Shown: one piece after another, positions 10,264 through 19,188 of the stretch | Layout: every line of letters begins with the position of its first letter | How positions within the stretch are numbered: position 1 is the stretch's first letter | Made by a program: the position numbers and the translations under genes | Origin: Jeotgalibacillus sp. ET6 | GTDB taxonomy: Bacteria > Bacillota > Bacilli > Bacillales > Jeotgalibacillaceae | DNA length: 64,000 nucleotides | Direction of reading: 5' to 3' | Assembly: GCF_029667115.1 (NCBI RefSeq) | Contig: NZ_JARUIU010000002.1 | Span: forward strand, 62,001-126,000 | The notes under the pieces: model-generated | Told to the model about the DNA's origin: nothing | The model's database searches: none | What the model saw: only the letters and a program-made list of their open reading frames with translations

Positions 10264-10872
10264 GTGTATGTAATGAAACAGACAGGTTGGGTTGAGGTTA
10301 TTTGCGGCAGTATGTTTTCAGGGAAGTCGGAGGAATTGATTCGACGGGTTCGAAGAGCGCAGTTTGCCAGACAGCATATATTGGTATTTAAGCCAAAACT
10401 GGATGACAGATATAGTGAAGAAGCAATCGTATCCCATAATGGAGCCTCTGTGATCGCAGTACCGGTTGAGGATTCCTCTGAAATTCTCGACCAGGTAACA
10501 GCGAAAGCAGATCTGATTGCGATCGATGAAGTTCAGTTTTTTGACCACGGCATCATTGATGTCATTACACAGCTGGCAGACCAGGGGTACCGTGTCGTGG
10601 CGGCCGGTCTTGATCAGGATTTTAAAGGAGAGCCGTTTGGACCTGTGCCTCATATTATGGCACTGGCAGAGCAAGTAACAAAATTACAAGCAGTGTGCGC
10701 GGTATGCGGTTCACCGGCAAGCAGAACGCAGCGTCTGATTGAAGGACGGCCGGCAGGCTACGATGATCCGGTTATATTAGTAGGAGCATCGGAAGCTTAT
10801 GAACCCCGCTGCCGACACCACCATGAAGTTCCGACGGGTGTAACCGTTTCTCAAACCTCAACTTCAAAATAG
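10264..10872 (+). CDS. tdk: Thymidine kinase, type II
   Basis: This protein of 202 residues phosphorylates deoxythymidine with ATP for pyrimidine salvage. P-loop [10 protein letters not shown] lies at about 15-24, the DEVQFF Walker B in the middle, and zinc ligands in [13 protein letters not shown] and CRHHHE. I accept the GTG at 10264 because GGAAGGAG lies about 11 bases before it and the encoded start M-Y-V-M-K-Q matches the family; the ATG at 10273 is too far from the ribosome site. Confidence 0.96.
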   Translation: MYVMKQTGWVEVICGSMFSGKSEELIRRVRRAQFARQHILVFKPKLDDRYSEEAIVSHNGASVIAVPVEDSSEILDQVTAKADLIAIDEVQFFDHGIIDVITQLADQGYRVVAAGLDQDFKGEPFGPVPHIMALAEQVTKLQAVCAVCGSPASRTQRLIEGRPAGYDDPVILVGASEAYEPRCRHHHEVPTGVTVSQTSTSK

Positions 10873-10880
10873 AGATATTA

Positions 10881-11035
10881 AAAAGAGCCTGGCATAAATC
10901 TCAAAGAAAATGAGGAAGCATTGATCAATAGTATGAGGTGAACGGAGCGGAAGGTAGCGACTCTCTGCGGAAAACGTCCACCTGAAGCGCAGTGAACCAG
11001 TAGAGCTTGAGACACTTTGTCCCAAGCTCTTTTTA
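10881..11035 (+). repeat. Family A repeat, copy 2 (short form)
   Basis: This copy starts with GAGCCTGGCATAAA, keeps GGAGCGGAAGGTAGCGACTC, GCGGAAAACGTCCACCTG and AGCGCAGTGAACC, and ends in the terminator hairpin AGAGCTTG...CAAGCTCTTTTT (11003-11035). It lacks the middle GCTGAGAC...AAGGCTCAGC section of the longer copies, which looks like a clean internal deletion. It follows tdk and precedes the GH42 gene. Confidence 0.8.
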
Positions 11036-11199
11036 GTATCATTATTTTTTCTCTTAACCCATTAAACACCCCAAAAAAGCATCCTCCTGGAAAAGAAATG
11101 TACCGGTTCCTCTTAATAAGATAAACAAAGAAACAGGATAGGTGTGGTAAACTGATCTTACAGAAGTTTGTGGATAACCAACAACAAGATACATATAAA

Positions 11200-11244
11200 T
11201 CCCTTTTAACAGGTGAGTTAAAAGGGAAAAGTAAGCGCTTTAAC
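11200..11244 (+). promoter_or_regulatory. GH42 leader: 11-bp inverted repeat and cre-like site
   Basis: TCCCTTTTAAC (11200-11210) and GTTAAAAGGGA (11217-11227) form a perfect inverted repeat around AGGTGA. GTAAGCGCTTTAAC (11231-11244) resembles a catabolite response element with central AAGCGCTT. Both lie within 65 bp of the beta-galactosidase start, where CcpA or another LacI-family repressor would act. Confidence 0.5.
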
Positions 11245-11261
11245 CAGAAAGGATGAGTGTG

Positions 11262-13325
11262 ATGACTACATTTCCCCCGATAAGTTCAAAAATCCCGAAG
11301 ATGCTTCACGGAGCCGATTATAATCCGGAACAATGGCTTGAGTATCCAGAGGTGTTTGAAGAAGATATCCGTTTAATGAAGCTGGCTAATTGCAATGTGA
11401 TGTCTGTTGGGATTTTTTCATGGGCGATGCTTGAACCGGAGGAGGGCACATTTGATTTCAAATGGCTGGATCATGTACTCGATACGTTCGCAGAGAATGG
11501 ACTCTTCGCTTTTCTTGCCACCCCAAGTGGAGCGAGGCCAGCCTGGATGTCGCAAAAATATCCCGAAGTGCTCCGTGTCGAAAAAAACAGAGTGCGCAAT
11601 TTACATGGAGTCAGACATAATCATTGCTATACGTCGCCAGTTTACAGGGATAAAATAGAGAGTATAAACACGAAACTGGCAGAGAGATACGGGAATCATC
11701 CCGCCGTTATAGGCTGGCATATCTCAAATGAATATGGAGGAGATTGTCATTGCACCTATTGCCAAAATGCATTTCGGGAATGGCTGCAAAAGAAATACGC
11801 TTCTTTAAAAGAGCTGAACCATGCATGGTGGACAACCTTTTGGAGTCATACGATTACTGACTGGTCACAGGTGGAGTCTCCTGCGCCGCATGGTGAGAAT
11901 TTCGTGCACGGCATGAACCTGGATTGGAAGCGATTCGTGACAGATCAAACCCTGGATTTTTTAAATCATGAAGTAAACGCCTTAAAAAAACACAGCCTGG
12001 ATCTGCCGGTAACTACAAACTTCATGGAAGCATATGAAGGTCTTAATTATTGGAAATTTAAAGAGTCGGTGGATGTGGTGTCCTGGGATGCGTACCCAAC
12101 CTGGCATGATGAAAGGGACGAAAGCAGGCTTGCTGCATGGTTTTCGCTTCTGCATGATTTAAAGCGCTCTATTAAGAATGGCAAGCCGTTCATGCTTATG
12201 GAAAGTACGCCAAGTGCAACGAATTGGCAGGAGGTAAGCAAGCTGAAAAAGCCGGGCATGCACGCGCTCTCGTCTATACAGGCAGTGGCGCACGGCTCTG
12301 ATACCGTTCAATATTTTCAGTGGCGCAAAAGCAGAGGCTCGAGTGAAAAGCTGCACGGTGCGGTTGTAGACCATTACGGCAGTGAAAATACACGGGTGTT
12401 TCAAGAAGTATCCCAGCTTGGCGGCGTGCTTCAGAAACTGGATGAGGTCGTAGGGACCTCGGTTCAGCCGGAAACAGCCATCCTGTTTGATTGGGAAAAC
12501 AGATGGGCGATCAACGACGCACAGGGGCCGCGCAATAGCGGAATGCACTATGAGGAGCAGATCCGACGGCATTACAAACCATTATGGGACGAAGGAATCC
12601 CTGTTGATATCATTGACATGGAATGTGATTTGTCCCGCTACAAATTGATCATCGCTCCCATGCTTTATATGCTGAGAGCCGGAGCAGGAGAAAAAATCGA
12701 AGCGTTCGTAGAAGCGGGCGGAATTTTTGTCACTACCTACTGGTCGGGCATTGTGAATGAACACGACCTTTGTTTTTTAGGCGGATTTCCGGGACCGCTT
12801 CGCAAAACGCTTGGCATCTGGTCCGAAGAAATCGATGCTTTATATGATCATGAAAAAAATCAAATCAGGCTGACAGACGATAATTCACTCCAGTTAACGG
12901 GAATGTATGAAGTGCATGAATTATGTGAATTGATCCATCTTGAAGGAGCAGAAGCGATTGCTTATTACGAGCATGATTTTTATCAGGGCCGACCCGCATT
13001 AACTGAGAATCATTTCGGAAGCGGAACCGCCTACTATGCTGCGTCACGAAATCAGGAACCATTTTACACGGACTTTCTTCTGTCAATCATCCGCAAGCAT
13101 AAAATAAAAAGAACCATTGAAACGGAACTTCCATATGGCGTCACTGCTCAAAAACGCTGTGATGGCCGAAATGAATTTATTTTTCTGATGAACTTTACAA
13201 ATCAGTCTCAGACACTCCAGCTTGAAAAGGAAATGTATATCGACTTGCTCGATGAAAAACCTGTCCCGGAATCTGTCGTGCTGCCGTCTTATGGGTATAA
13301 AATTCTTAAGCACTCTCAAAAATAA
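11262..13325 (+). CDS. GH42 beta-galactosidase
   Basis: This protein of 687 residues has no signal peptide, so it is probably cytoplasmic and cleaves beta-D-galactosides that have been taken up. The TIM-barrel domain opens HGADYNPEQW; the acid/base is Glu157 in HISNEYGG and the nucleophile Glu314 in LMESTPS. Cysteines 122, 162, 164 and 167 (NHCYTSP, DCHCTYC) form the structural zinc site. A GATase-like trimerisation domain and a small beta domain follow. The ATG at 11262 is nine bases after AAAGGA; an ATG at 11253 abuts it. It sits between tdk and prfA, which are usually near neighbours, so it looks inserted. GanB/LacA- and BgaB-type names are possible, but the natural substrate is not visible. 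Confidence 0.95.
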   Translation: MTTFPPISSKIPKMLHGADYNPEQWLEYPEVFEEDIRLMKLANCNVMSVGIFSWAMLEPEEGTFDFKWLDHVLDTFAENGLFAFLATPSGARPAWMSQKYPEVLRVEKNRVRNLHGVRHNHCYTSPVYRDKIESINTKLAERYGNHPAVIGWHISNEYGGDCHCTYCQNAFREWLQKKYASLKELNHAWWTTFWSHTITDWSQVESPAPHGENFVHGMNLDWKRFVTDQTLDFLNHEVNALKKHSLDLPVTTNFMEAYEGLNYWKFKESVDVVSWDAYPTWHDERDESRLAAWFSLLHDLKRSIKNGKPFMLMESTPSATNWQEVSKLKKPGMHALSSIQAVAHGSDTVQYFQWRKSRGSSEKLHGAVVDHYGSENTRVFQEVSQLGGVLQKLDEVVGTSVQPETAILFDWENRWAINDAQGPRNSGMHYEEQIRRHYKPLWDEGIPVDIIDMECDLSRYKLIIAPMLYMLRAGAGEKIEAFVEAGGIFVTTYWSGIVNEHDLCFLGGFPGPLRKTLGIWSEEIDALYDHEKNQIRLTDDNSLQLTGMYEVHELCELIHLEGAEAIAYYEHDFYQGRPALTENHFGSGTAYYAASRNQEPFYTDFLLSIIRKHKIKRTIETELPYGVTAQKRCDGRNEFIFLMNFTNQSQTLQLEKEMYIDLLDEKPVPESVVLPSYGYKILKHSQK

Positions 13326-13444
13326 CGATTTATTTTACATGATTATTCAATGAAGTGACTCTCTTTTTCAGGGGAGTCTTTTCATATAAAGAAGACTTTG
13401 CTCTGCCTTTGCATCAGGCAAACCGCCCATTTCCGCTAAAATCA

Positions 13445-13473
13445 TTGTCTACCCATCAGCCATCGGATATACT
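13445..13473 (+). promoter_or_regulatory. prfA promoter
   Basis: TTGTCT (13445-13450), 17 bp, TATACT (13468-13473), 20 bp before the prfA start. A weak hairpin GACTC...GAGTC plus TTTT near 13354-13382 may end the GH42 transcript just upstream. Confidence 0.6.
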
Positions 13474-13493
13474 AACTAAAGAGGTGAAGAGAT

Positions 13494-14576
13494 ATGTTCG
13501 ATCGATTACAAGCGGTAGAAGACCGCTACGATAAGCTAAATGAATTGCTGAGTGACCCTGAAATAGTAAACAACACGAATAAACTTCGTGAATACTCAAA
13601 GGAACAGTCGGATATGACTGAAACGGTTGAAACCTACCGTCAATATAAAGAAGTGTACCAGCAGCATAAAGAAGCCAGAGAAATGCTGAATGAGAAGCTT
13701 GATGCTGACATGCGCGAAATGGTAAAGGAAGAAGTGAACGAGCTGGCTAAAGAAATTGAGCAGCTGGAAGAAAAACTTCATGTTCTTTTAATTCCTAAAG
13801 ATCCGAATGACGATAAAAACGTAATCATGGAGATCCGTGGAGCAGCTGGAGGAGATGAAGCGGCTTTATTTGCCGGTGACTTATACCGCATGTACAGCCG
13901 ATATGCTGAAACACGAGGCTGGAAAATTGAAGTCATTGAAGCGAGCTCAACAGGTGTTGGCGGCTACAAAGAAATCATTTTTATCATAAATGGAAATGGC
14001 GCCTATTCTCATATGAAATTTGAAAATGGGGCCCACCGCGTACAGCGTGTTCCAGAAACAGAATCCGGCGGACGTATTCACACGTCAACGGCGACTGTAG
14101 CCTGCCTTCCGGAAACAGAGGAAGTGGAAATCGAAATCCACGAAAAAGACATCCGCGTGGATACATTTGCTTCAAGCGGACCAGGCGGGCAGTCTGTTAA
14201 TACGACAATGTCTGCCGTCCGGTTAACGCACGTCCCTACAGGAATCGTTGCATCTATTCAGGACGAGAAATCTCAAATCAAAAACAAAGAAAAAGCAATG
14301 AAGCTGCTTCGTGCCCGGGTGTACGACAAATTTCAGCAGGAAGCACAGGCGGAGTATGATGCTGTTCGTAAATCTGCCGTCGGATCCGGTGACCGTTCAG
14401 AGCGAATCCGTACTTACAACTTCCCGCAAAACCGTGTAACCGACCACAGAATCGGTTTGACCATTCAAAAGCTTGATCAAATTCTGCAAGGTAAAATGGA
14501 TGAAGTGATTGAAGCGCTGATTATGGAAGAACAGTCAGCCAGAATGGAGTCCATGAATAATGGCGACAACCTATAA
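13494..14576 (+). CDS. prfA: Peptide chain release factor 1
   Basis: This protein of 360 residues reads UAA and UAG and triggers peptidyl-tRNA hydrolysis. The GGQ motif is in [16 protein letters not shown], and the stop-codon recognition loop is [14 protein letters not shown], the same variant (PET) that B. subtilis RF1 has. The N-terminal coiled coil is acidic and highly charged. GAGGTGAAG precedes the ATG. It overlaps prmC by 17 bp, coupling the factor to the methylase that modifies its GGQ glutamine. Confidence 0.98.
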   Translation: MFDRLQAVEDRYDKLNELLSDPEIVNNTNKLREYSKEQSDMTETVETYRQYKEVYQQHKEAREMLNEKLDADMREMVKEEVNELAKEIEQLEEKLHVLLIPKDPNDDKNVIMEIRGAAGGDEAALFAGDLYRMYSRYAETRGWKIEVIEASSTGVGGYKEIIFIINGNGAYSHMKFENGAHRVQRVPETESGGRIHTSTATVACLPETEEVEIEIHEKDIRVDTFASSGPGGQSVNTTMSAVRLTHVPTGIVASIQDEKSQIKNKEKAMKLLRARVYDKFQQEAQAEYDAVRKSAVGSGDRSERIRTYNFPQNRVTDHRIGLTIQKLDQILQGKMDEVIEALIMEEQSARMESMNNGDNL

Positions 14577-15432
14577 ACTCTATGAGGCCCTTAATTGGGC
14601 TTCTTCTTATTTAGAAGAACATAACCGCGAGCCATTTGCTGCAGAGCTTTTATTACGATTTGTTCTTAAACTGGATCGGACCAGGCTTTATATGCAATTG
14701 CGTGAGATCGTGGAAGAAGAAGATTTCAAGCTTTTTGAAGAGGCCATCCAAAAACATGCGGAAGGAATTCCCGTTCAGCACATCATTGGGTCAGAGTCAT
14801 TCTACGGCCGGACATTTCGTGTGAATCGGGATGTGTTAATACCACGTCCTGAAACAGAAGAACTGATTTATTATGCACTAGAGCGGTGTGATTCCATATT
14901 TGCAACCGATCAAAAGGTAACAGCTGCAGATATTGGTACCGGCAGCGGGATCATCGCTGTGACACTGAAGCTCGAACGGCCATCCTGGACGGTGACAGGA
15001 GCTGACCTTTCAGATGATGCACTCCGTGTAGCAAAAGAGAACGCAGAAAATTTGAATGCAAAGATTGAGTTGATTCAAAGTGATCTGTTTTCTTCTTTGA
15101 AGCCTGAACAAACCTTTGATCTGGTGCTTTCAAATCCGCCTTACATTCCTCACAGCGACCTTACGTCTATGTCTGAGGTCGTGGTGGATCACGAGCCGCA
15201 TCTTGCTCTTTTTGCAGATGAAGAAGGACTGATTTTGTATCGTAAAATGTGTGAACAGCTGCCGGAGCGGATGAATCGGCCGGGTCTTATCGGCTTTGAA
15301 GTCGGTGCAGGGCAAGGGCAAATAGTGTCTGCGCTGCTGGCTGAAGCTTTTCCAAACGATCATGTTGAGGTCGTCTATGATATAAATGGAAAAGATCGCA
15401 TGGTATTTTGTCGACTTTCGCCTCATGTTTAA
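14560..15432 (+). CDS. prmC: Release factor glutamine methyltransferase
   Basis: This protein of 290 residues N5-methylates the glutamine of the GGQ motif in RF1 and RF2 using S-adenosylmethionine. It has the N-terminal helical substrate-binding domain ([11 protein letters not shown]), the SAM loop [14 protein letters not shown] and the catalytic SNPPYIP. The start lies inside the end of prfA, and translation is likely coupled. Also known as YwkE/HemK. Confidence 0.97.
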   Translation: MATTYKLYEALNWASSYLEEHNREPFAAELLLRFVLKLDRTRLYMQLREIVEEEDFKLFEEAIQKHAEGIPVQHIIGSESFYGRTFRVNRDVLIPRPETEELIYYALERCDSIFATDQKVTAADIGTGSGIIAVTLKLERPSWTVTGADLSDDALRVAKENAENLNAKIELIQSDLFSSLKPEQTFDLVLSNPPYIPHSDLTSMSEVVVDHEPHLALFADEEGLILYRKMCEQLPERMNRPGLIGFEVGAGQGQIVSALLAEAFPNDHVEVVYDINGKDRMVFCRLSPHV

Positions 15433-15456
15433 AAAAGAATAAGTTCGTCCACAATG
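15427..15456 (+). promoter_or_regulatory. Candidate sigma-F promoter of spoIIR
   Basis: GTTTA (15427-15431), 15 bp, GTCCACAATG (15447-15456). The -35 fits GYWTA and the -10 matches 8 of 10 positions of GGNRANAMTR. The same layout and the same two deviations occur before spoIIQ. spoIIR is sigma-F dependent in B. subtilis. Confidence 0.5.
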
Positions 15457-15486
15457 ACGTGTAACAAACCTTGTGGAGGAACGACG

Positions 15487-16095
15487 ATGAAAACAAAGTG
15501 GCTTGTCGCAACCATTCTATCAAGTTCATTATTAGTCCCGGTGCAGACAGCGGAAGCTCATGCAGACCAGGATATCCGGTTTCGGGTACTTGCAAACAGT
15601 GATGAAGCACAGGATCTTGCAATAAAAGAATCAGTTTATCTACTTGTTCAGGACCAAATTCTTCAAACACTTGCTGGGGATAATCTGTGGGAAAGAGAAG
15701 AGCTCAGCGAAAAGCTGGAAGATCATGTGGAAAAGTGGGAAAAGCTCGTTCAGCAGGAACTAAAAGCAAACGGTTTTTCTTATTCTGCTACTGTGAGATT
15801 TGAAAAGCACCGTTTTCCTGAGAAACACACGGAGGATGGCGTGTATGCTGAAGGTGTCTTCGATACGGTGATCGTGACACTTGGAGAAGGCCAGGGGACA
15901 AACTGGTGGTGTTCTATTTTCCCGGATCTTTGTGGACAAGTACTGATTAAAAAAGCAAAAGCCGCAGATGTGGAGGAAGAAAAAGACTGTGAATCAGACT
16001 TATCCCCTAAAAAAGATCTGCGTGATGAAGAAGTGGTAGTAGATTCCATAATCGTCAACTGGTTTCAAAAAGGATGGGACTTGCTGGTTAATTAA
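15487..16095 (+). CDS. spoIIR: Stage II sporulation protein R
   Basis: This protein of 202 residues has an N-terminal signal sequence (MKTKWLVATILSSSLLVPVQTAEAHA). It is made in the forespore, is secreted into the intermembrane space, and signals SpoIIGA to process pro-sigma-E in the mother cell. The conserved region IRFRVLANSDEAQDLAIKE and the WWCSIFPDLC motif are diagnostic. GTGGAGGA precedes the ATG at 15487; an upstream in-frame ATG at 15454 is not supported. It is slightly shorter than B. subtilis SpoIIR (224). Confidence 0.95.
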   Translation: MKTKWLVATILSSSLLVPVQTAEAHADQDIRFRVLANSDEAQDLAIKESVYLLVQDQILQTLAGDNLWEREELSEKLEDHVEKWEKLVQQELKANGFSYSATVRFEKHRFPEKHTEDGVYAEGVFDTVIVTLGEGQGTNWWCSIFPDLCGQVLIKKAKAADVEEEKDCESDLSPKKDLRDEEVVVDSIIVNWFQKGWDLLVN

Positions 16096-16366
16096 GTGGA
16101 TAAGTCGGAATTAAGCTGATTTATTCACAAAGTTGTGCACAATCCTAAGAAAGTTATACACACTTTGTGGACAACCGTAACAGTCCTGTTGATTAAAACG
16201 AGTATAATATACTAATAATTTGAGAGACCTCCACAGTATATTAAAGAAATTCACTATAAACGTAAAGAATAACGTAAAATTATAAAATAGTTTAGGAGTT
16301 GATTCACATGAATACCACGATGTGGAGTGTGGATAAAAATGTGGATAAAAATAATGATTATCCACA
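16095..16366. promoter_or_regulatory. DnaA-box cluster in the spoIIR-ywlC region
   Basis: Nine-base DnaA boxes (consensus TTATNCACA) occur at 16095-16103 (minus, one mismatch), 16121-16129 (TTATTCACA), 16133-16141 (TTGTGCACA, also readable on the minus strand one base on), 16154-16162 (TTATACACA), 16166-16174 (minus, one mismatch), 16328-16336 and 16340-16348 (both perfect TTATCCACA on the minus strand) and 16358-16366 (perfect, plus). Two more perfect boxes lie inside ywlC at 16562-16570 and 17193-17201. B. subtilis has a known DnaA-binding cluster near ywlC, to my recollection. Confidence 0.8.
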
Positions 16367-17372
16367 GATAAAAGAAGCAGCACAATTATTACGCGATGGT
16401 CACACAATTGCCTTCCCCACAGAGACAGTTTACGGGCTTGGCGCGGATGCAACGAGCGACCAGGCTGTCAGCGGTATTTTTAGAGCGAAAGGAAGACCCT
16501 CTGATAACCCTCTGATTGTTCATATCTACTCCACCAACCAACTCTCCGATCTCGTTCAACATGTGGATAACATCTCCCAAGCCCTGATTGAACAATTTTG
16601 GCCCGGTCCGCTCACGCTGATTTTTACAAAAAAAGAAGGCGTCTTTTCAGAGAAAGTGACAGCTGGACTGAATACGGTAGGAATCCGCATGCCAGACCAC
16701 CCAGTCGCTCTTGCGCTGATAGAAGCAGCTCAAAAGCCGGTAGCAGCCCCTAGTGCCAACCGGAGCGGAAAACCAAGCCCCACTTCTGCACAACATGTTT
16801 ATCATGATTTAAACGGCCGGATCACAGGCATTGTGGATGGAGGGGAGACCGGAGTAGGAGTCGAATCCACGGTGCTGGATTGTACTGTCACACCGCCGAT
16901 GATACTGCGGCCAGGGGGCATCTCCTATGAAGAGCTTACCGCCTGCATCGGACCTGTGGATGTGGACCCGTCCCTTGACGAGCAAGCAGAACAGCCAAGA
17001 TCACCAGGAATGAAATACACTCATTACGCCCCGGTCGCTCCTTTATATATTACGAAAGGGTCAGATCTATGGCTGCAGGAAACCATCGTGGCCTTTCAGC
17101 AGGACGGCAAAAAAGTCGGTCTCTTGGCTCCCATGGAAACGATCAGTCATATGCAGGCTGATTTTATGGTAGCCTGCGGGAGAGAAGACGATTTATCCAC
17201 AACCGCTCACTCACTTTACGAAAGCATTCGTGCCTTTGATAACGAAGCGGTTGACATTATCCTTGCGCAAAGTGTGGAACTGAGAGGAATTGGGGTGGCC
17301 ATTATGAATCGCCTAGTTAAAGCGGCAGGTCATAAATGGCTGATCGAAAAAAACGATTCAACAAGCTTCTGA
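16308..17372 (+). CDS. ywlC: L-threonylcarbamoyladenylate synthase (Sua5/YwlC)
   Basis: This protein of 354 residues makes threonylcarbamoyl-AMP from threonine, bicarbonate and ATP for the t6A37 modification of ANN-decoding tRNAs. The YrdC-like core starts at about residue 20 (FPTETVYGLGADA, KGRPSDNPLIVH, PSANRSGKPSPT), and the C-terminal Sua5 domain follows after the linker SPGMKYTHYAP. The ATG at 16308 has TAGGAG before it. The first 20 codons (VDKNVDKNND) are written over DnaA boxes and are unlike the homologues I recall. Confidence 0.95.
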   Translation: MNTTMWSVDKNVDKNNDYPQIKEAAQLLRDGHTIAFPTETVYGLGADATSDQAVSGIFRAKGRPSDNPLIVHIYSTNQLSDLVQHVDNISQALIEQFWPGPLTLIFTKKEGVFSEKVTAGLNTVGIRMPDHPVALALIEAAQKPVAAPSANRSGKPSPTSAQHVYHDLNGRITGIVDGGETGVGVESTVLDCTVTPPMILRPGGISYEELTACIGPVDVDPSLDEQAEQPRSPGMKYTHYAPVAPLYITKGSDLWLQETIVAFQQDGKKVGLLAPMETISHMQADFMVACGREDDLSTTAHSLYESIRAFDNEAVDIILAQSVELRGIGVAIMNRLVKAAGHKWLIEKNDSTSF

Positions 17373-17394
17373 TTGCAGGAAGCTTTTTTCTTTT
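17363..17394 (+). terminator. ywlC terminator
   Basis: AAGCTTC (17363-17369) pairs with GAAGCTT (17379-17385), followed by TTTTCTTTT. The 5' arm overlaps the end of the coding sequence. Between this and repeat copy 3 (17395-17570) no gene is evident. Confidence 0.8.
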
Positions 17395-17570
17395 GAGGAT
17401 AGGAAATGCTAAAGGTCAACGGTAATCGTAAATTTTTTAACGCTTGTTCTCTATAAATGACCAAAGACTTACTAAGGTAGTGAGGGCGATAGATATTCTT
17501 AAAGAGATATTTAAAATAACTTTAACGTAGTTACATCCACATAATAATTTCGATTCAACAATAAGGAAGG

Positions 17571-17785
17571 GGTTGGGACAAAACTCAAAAGAGTTTAAAA
17601 ATGAGGATATATTTATTAATAGTAATAGGAGAGCGGAGTGGAAGGTGGCGACTCCAGCAGGATATGACGGAAAGCTGAGACTTCGCAGGGCGAAGCCCAA
17701 GAAGGCTCAGCACCGTCCCTGCGGAAAGCGTCCACCTGAAGCGGAGCGAACCGGTCAAAGAAGCTTAGACATTCTCTTTTTATTT
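17571..17785 (+). repeat. Family A repeat, copy 3
   Basis: This copy begins GGTTGGGACAAAACTC, contains GGAGCGGAGTGGAAGG-type core, ACTCCAGCAGGATATGACGG, GCTGAGACTTCGCAGGGC, AAGGCTCAGCACCGTCCCTG and GCGGAAAGCGTCCACCTG, and ends AAGAAGCTTAGACATTCTCTTTTT. The 3' hairpin is decayed compared with other copies. It lies between ywlC and mntP. Confidence 0.85.
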
Positions 17786-17937
17786 TTGAAATCGACTATA
17801 AAATTAACACAGCCCAATAAAAAGAGCGTGAGCAGCTGTCCTGACAAAGATGTGCTGCTTTAAAAAGCAGTTCACGTGTTCTTCATTTCCTGCTAAACGC
17901 ATAAAGTCAATGTAGGAGCAGGGGAGAGGGGGATGTT

Positions 17938-18456
17938 GTGGACCTCATTATTTGGCTGGCCATTGGCCTTGGGATGGATGCATTTTCAGCAAGTATTGCG
18001 ATAGGCTCACAGGGAGTAACCAATCGAAAAAAATGGAGCGGCAGTATGCTGGTCGGGCTGTTTCATATCATTATGCCGATAATTGGCATTTTAATTGGAG
18101 GTGCGCTTTCTCACACCATCAGCTGGGTCGGAGTGGCACTGCTGATTGCAGTCGGTCTGCAAATGATTCGCTCTGGAATGGTGGGCAGAACCGTTCCTGT
18201 TATGATGATGTCATGGGTGCGCTGGATTGTATTTGCATTTGGAGTCAGTGTAGATAGTTTATCGGTAGGAATTTCTCTTGGCATTAACCAATCCGAAACT
18301 TGGATTGCCGTCATTTTATTTGGGTTTTTTGCGAGCTTTATGACCTTAATCGGTCTTCAAATAGGACAAGTACTGAAACATACAGTCGGCCGCTACAGCG
18401 AAGTGATCGGAGGCAGTATTTTAATAGGCATTGCCATCAGGATGCTGGTGAGTTAG
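17938..18456 (+). CDS. mntP: Putative manganese efflux pump MntP
   Basis: This protein of 172 residues has about six membrane segments. The two repeated halves each carry the MntP signature with an intramembrane aspartate: LGMDAFSASIAIG (N-terminal half) and GVSVDSLSVGISLG (C-terminal half). The family exports Mn(II) from the cytoplasm. The GTG at 17938 is used, seven bases after GGGAGAGGGGG; the nearby ATG at 17933 is out of frame. It corresponds to B. subtilis YwlD in position. I see no yybP-ykoY manganese riboswitch upstream. Confidence 0.9.
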   Translation: MDLIIWLAIGLGMDAFSASIAIGSQGVTNRKKWSGSMLVGLFHIIMPIIGILIGGALSHTISWVGVALLIAVGLQMIRSGMVGRTVPVMMMSWVRWIVFAFGVSVDSLSVGISLGINQSETWIAVILFGFFASFMTLIGLQIGQVLKHTVGRYSEVIGGSILIGIAIRMLVS

Positions 18457-18466
18457 CCACAAAAAG

Positions 18467-18496
18467 AAGCCCTTGGGATTCCCAGGAGGCTTTTTT
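18467..18496 (+). terminator. mntP terminator
   Basis: AAGCCCTTGGG, ATT, CCCAGGAGGCTT with TTTTTT following. One bulge interrupts the stem. Confidence 0.85.
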
Positions 18497-18559
18497 CAGG
18501 TTAAAGAAGGATTAAAAGGGACCAGCAACGAAATCGAAAAGAGGAAAGGAGGAGTATAC

Positions 18560-18934
18560 GTGAACGAATTATTAAAAAGCAAATTTAAGGAACTCGAAGA
18601 ATGGCATATTAATCCGGAAGTCCGGAAAAGCAGAGAAGAACTGGACAAAATTCTGGCAGATGACTTTTTTGAGATCGGCAGTTCCGGCGGGATGTTTACA
18701 AAGCAGGAGTGCCTGGATGACGGAGTATCTCAAGCCGAAATGTCCATCCATCAATACGAAATCCATCCTCTTTCAGAAAGTCTGGTGCTCTCCACTTATC
18801 TTATTGCGAATCATACAAGTCAGCGCAATACGCTTCGCAGCTCCATATGGAAAAAAATCGACGGCAGATGGCAGCTTTATTTTCATCAGGGGACAGTGAC
18901 AGATCAAGAGGTTAGTATTGTGCAAGAGAAATAA
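18560..18934 (+). CDS. NTF2-like / DUF4440 family protein
   Basis: This protein of 124 residues has the cone-shaped NTF2/SnoaL pattern: an N-terminal helix pair (LLKSKFKELEEWHINPEVRKSREELDKILADDFFEIGSSG) followed by a curved sheet that ends RSSIWKKIDGRWQLYFHQGT. That last Trp-containing strand is typical of DUF4440. The pocket is not conserved enough to call a substrate. The GTG at 18560 follows AAAGGAGG. No signal sequence. A lone gene between mntP and a family A repeat. Confidence 0.8.
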   Translation: MNELLKSKFKELEEWHINPEVRKSREELDKILADDFFEIGSSGGMFTKQECLDDGVSQAEMSIHQYEIHPLSESLVLSTYLIANHTSQRNTLRSSIWKKIDGRWQLYFHQGTVTDQEVSIVQEK

Positions 18935-18960
18935 ACATACGTTATTGTTTAAAAAAGACG

Positions 18961-19188
18961 GGGTTGGAACAAAACTAAAAAAAATTTATAAACCTAGTTA
19001 ATCTTTATAAAGAGGTGAGAGGAGCGGAAGGTGGCGACTCCATGCACAGGATATGACGGCAAGCTGAGACTAAACTGGGCAACGCCCTGGAAAGGCTCAG
19101 CGCCGTCCCTGCTGAAAGCGTAAGCCTGAAGCGCAGCGAATCGGTCAAAGAGGCTGAGACACTTTTGTACCAGCCTCATCTTTGTTCT
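18961..19188 (+). repeat. Family A repeat, copy 4 (left edge of galactose island)
   Basis: Starts GGGTTGGAACAAAAC, has GGAGCGGAAGGTGGCGACTC, GACGGCAAGCTGAGAC, AAGGCTCAGCGCCGTCCCTG, TGAAAGCGTAAGCCTG and AGCGCAGCGAATCGGTC, and ends with hairpin GAGGCTGAGAC...GTACCAGCCTC. The edges GGTTGGAACAAAA and TTTTGTACCAGCC are near inverted copies of each other. Same orientation as copy 5 at 33392. Confidence 0.88.

Noticed and set aside
11169-11177. Perfect DnaA box TGTGGATAA before the GH42 gene
   Set aside because: A single isolated box; one such site in 64 kb is close to chance, unlike the cluster at 16095.
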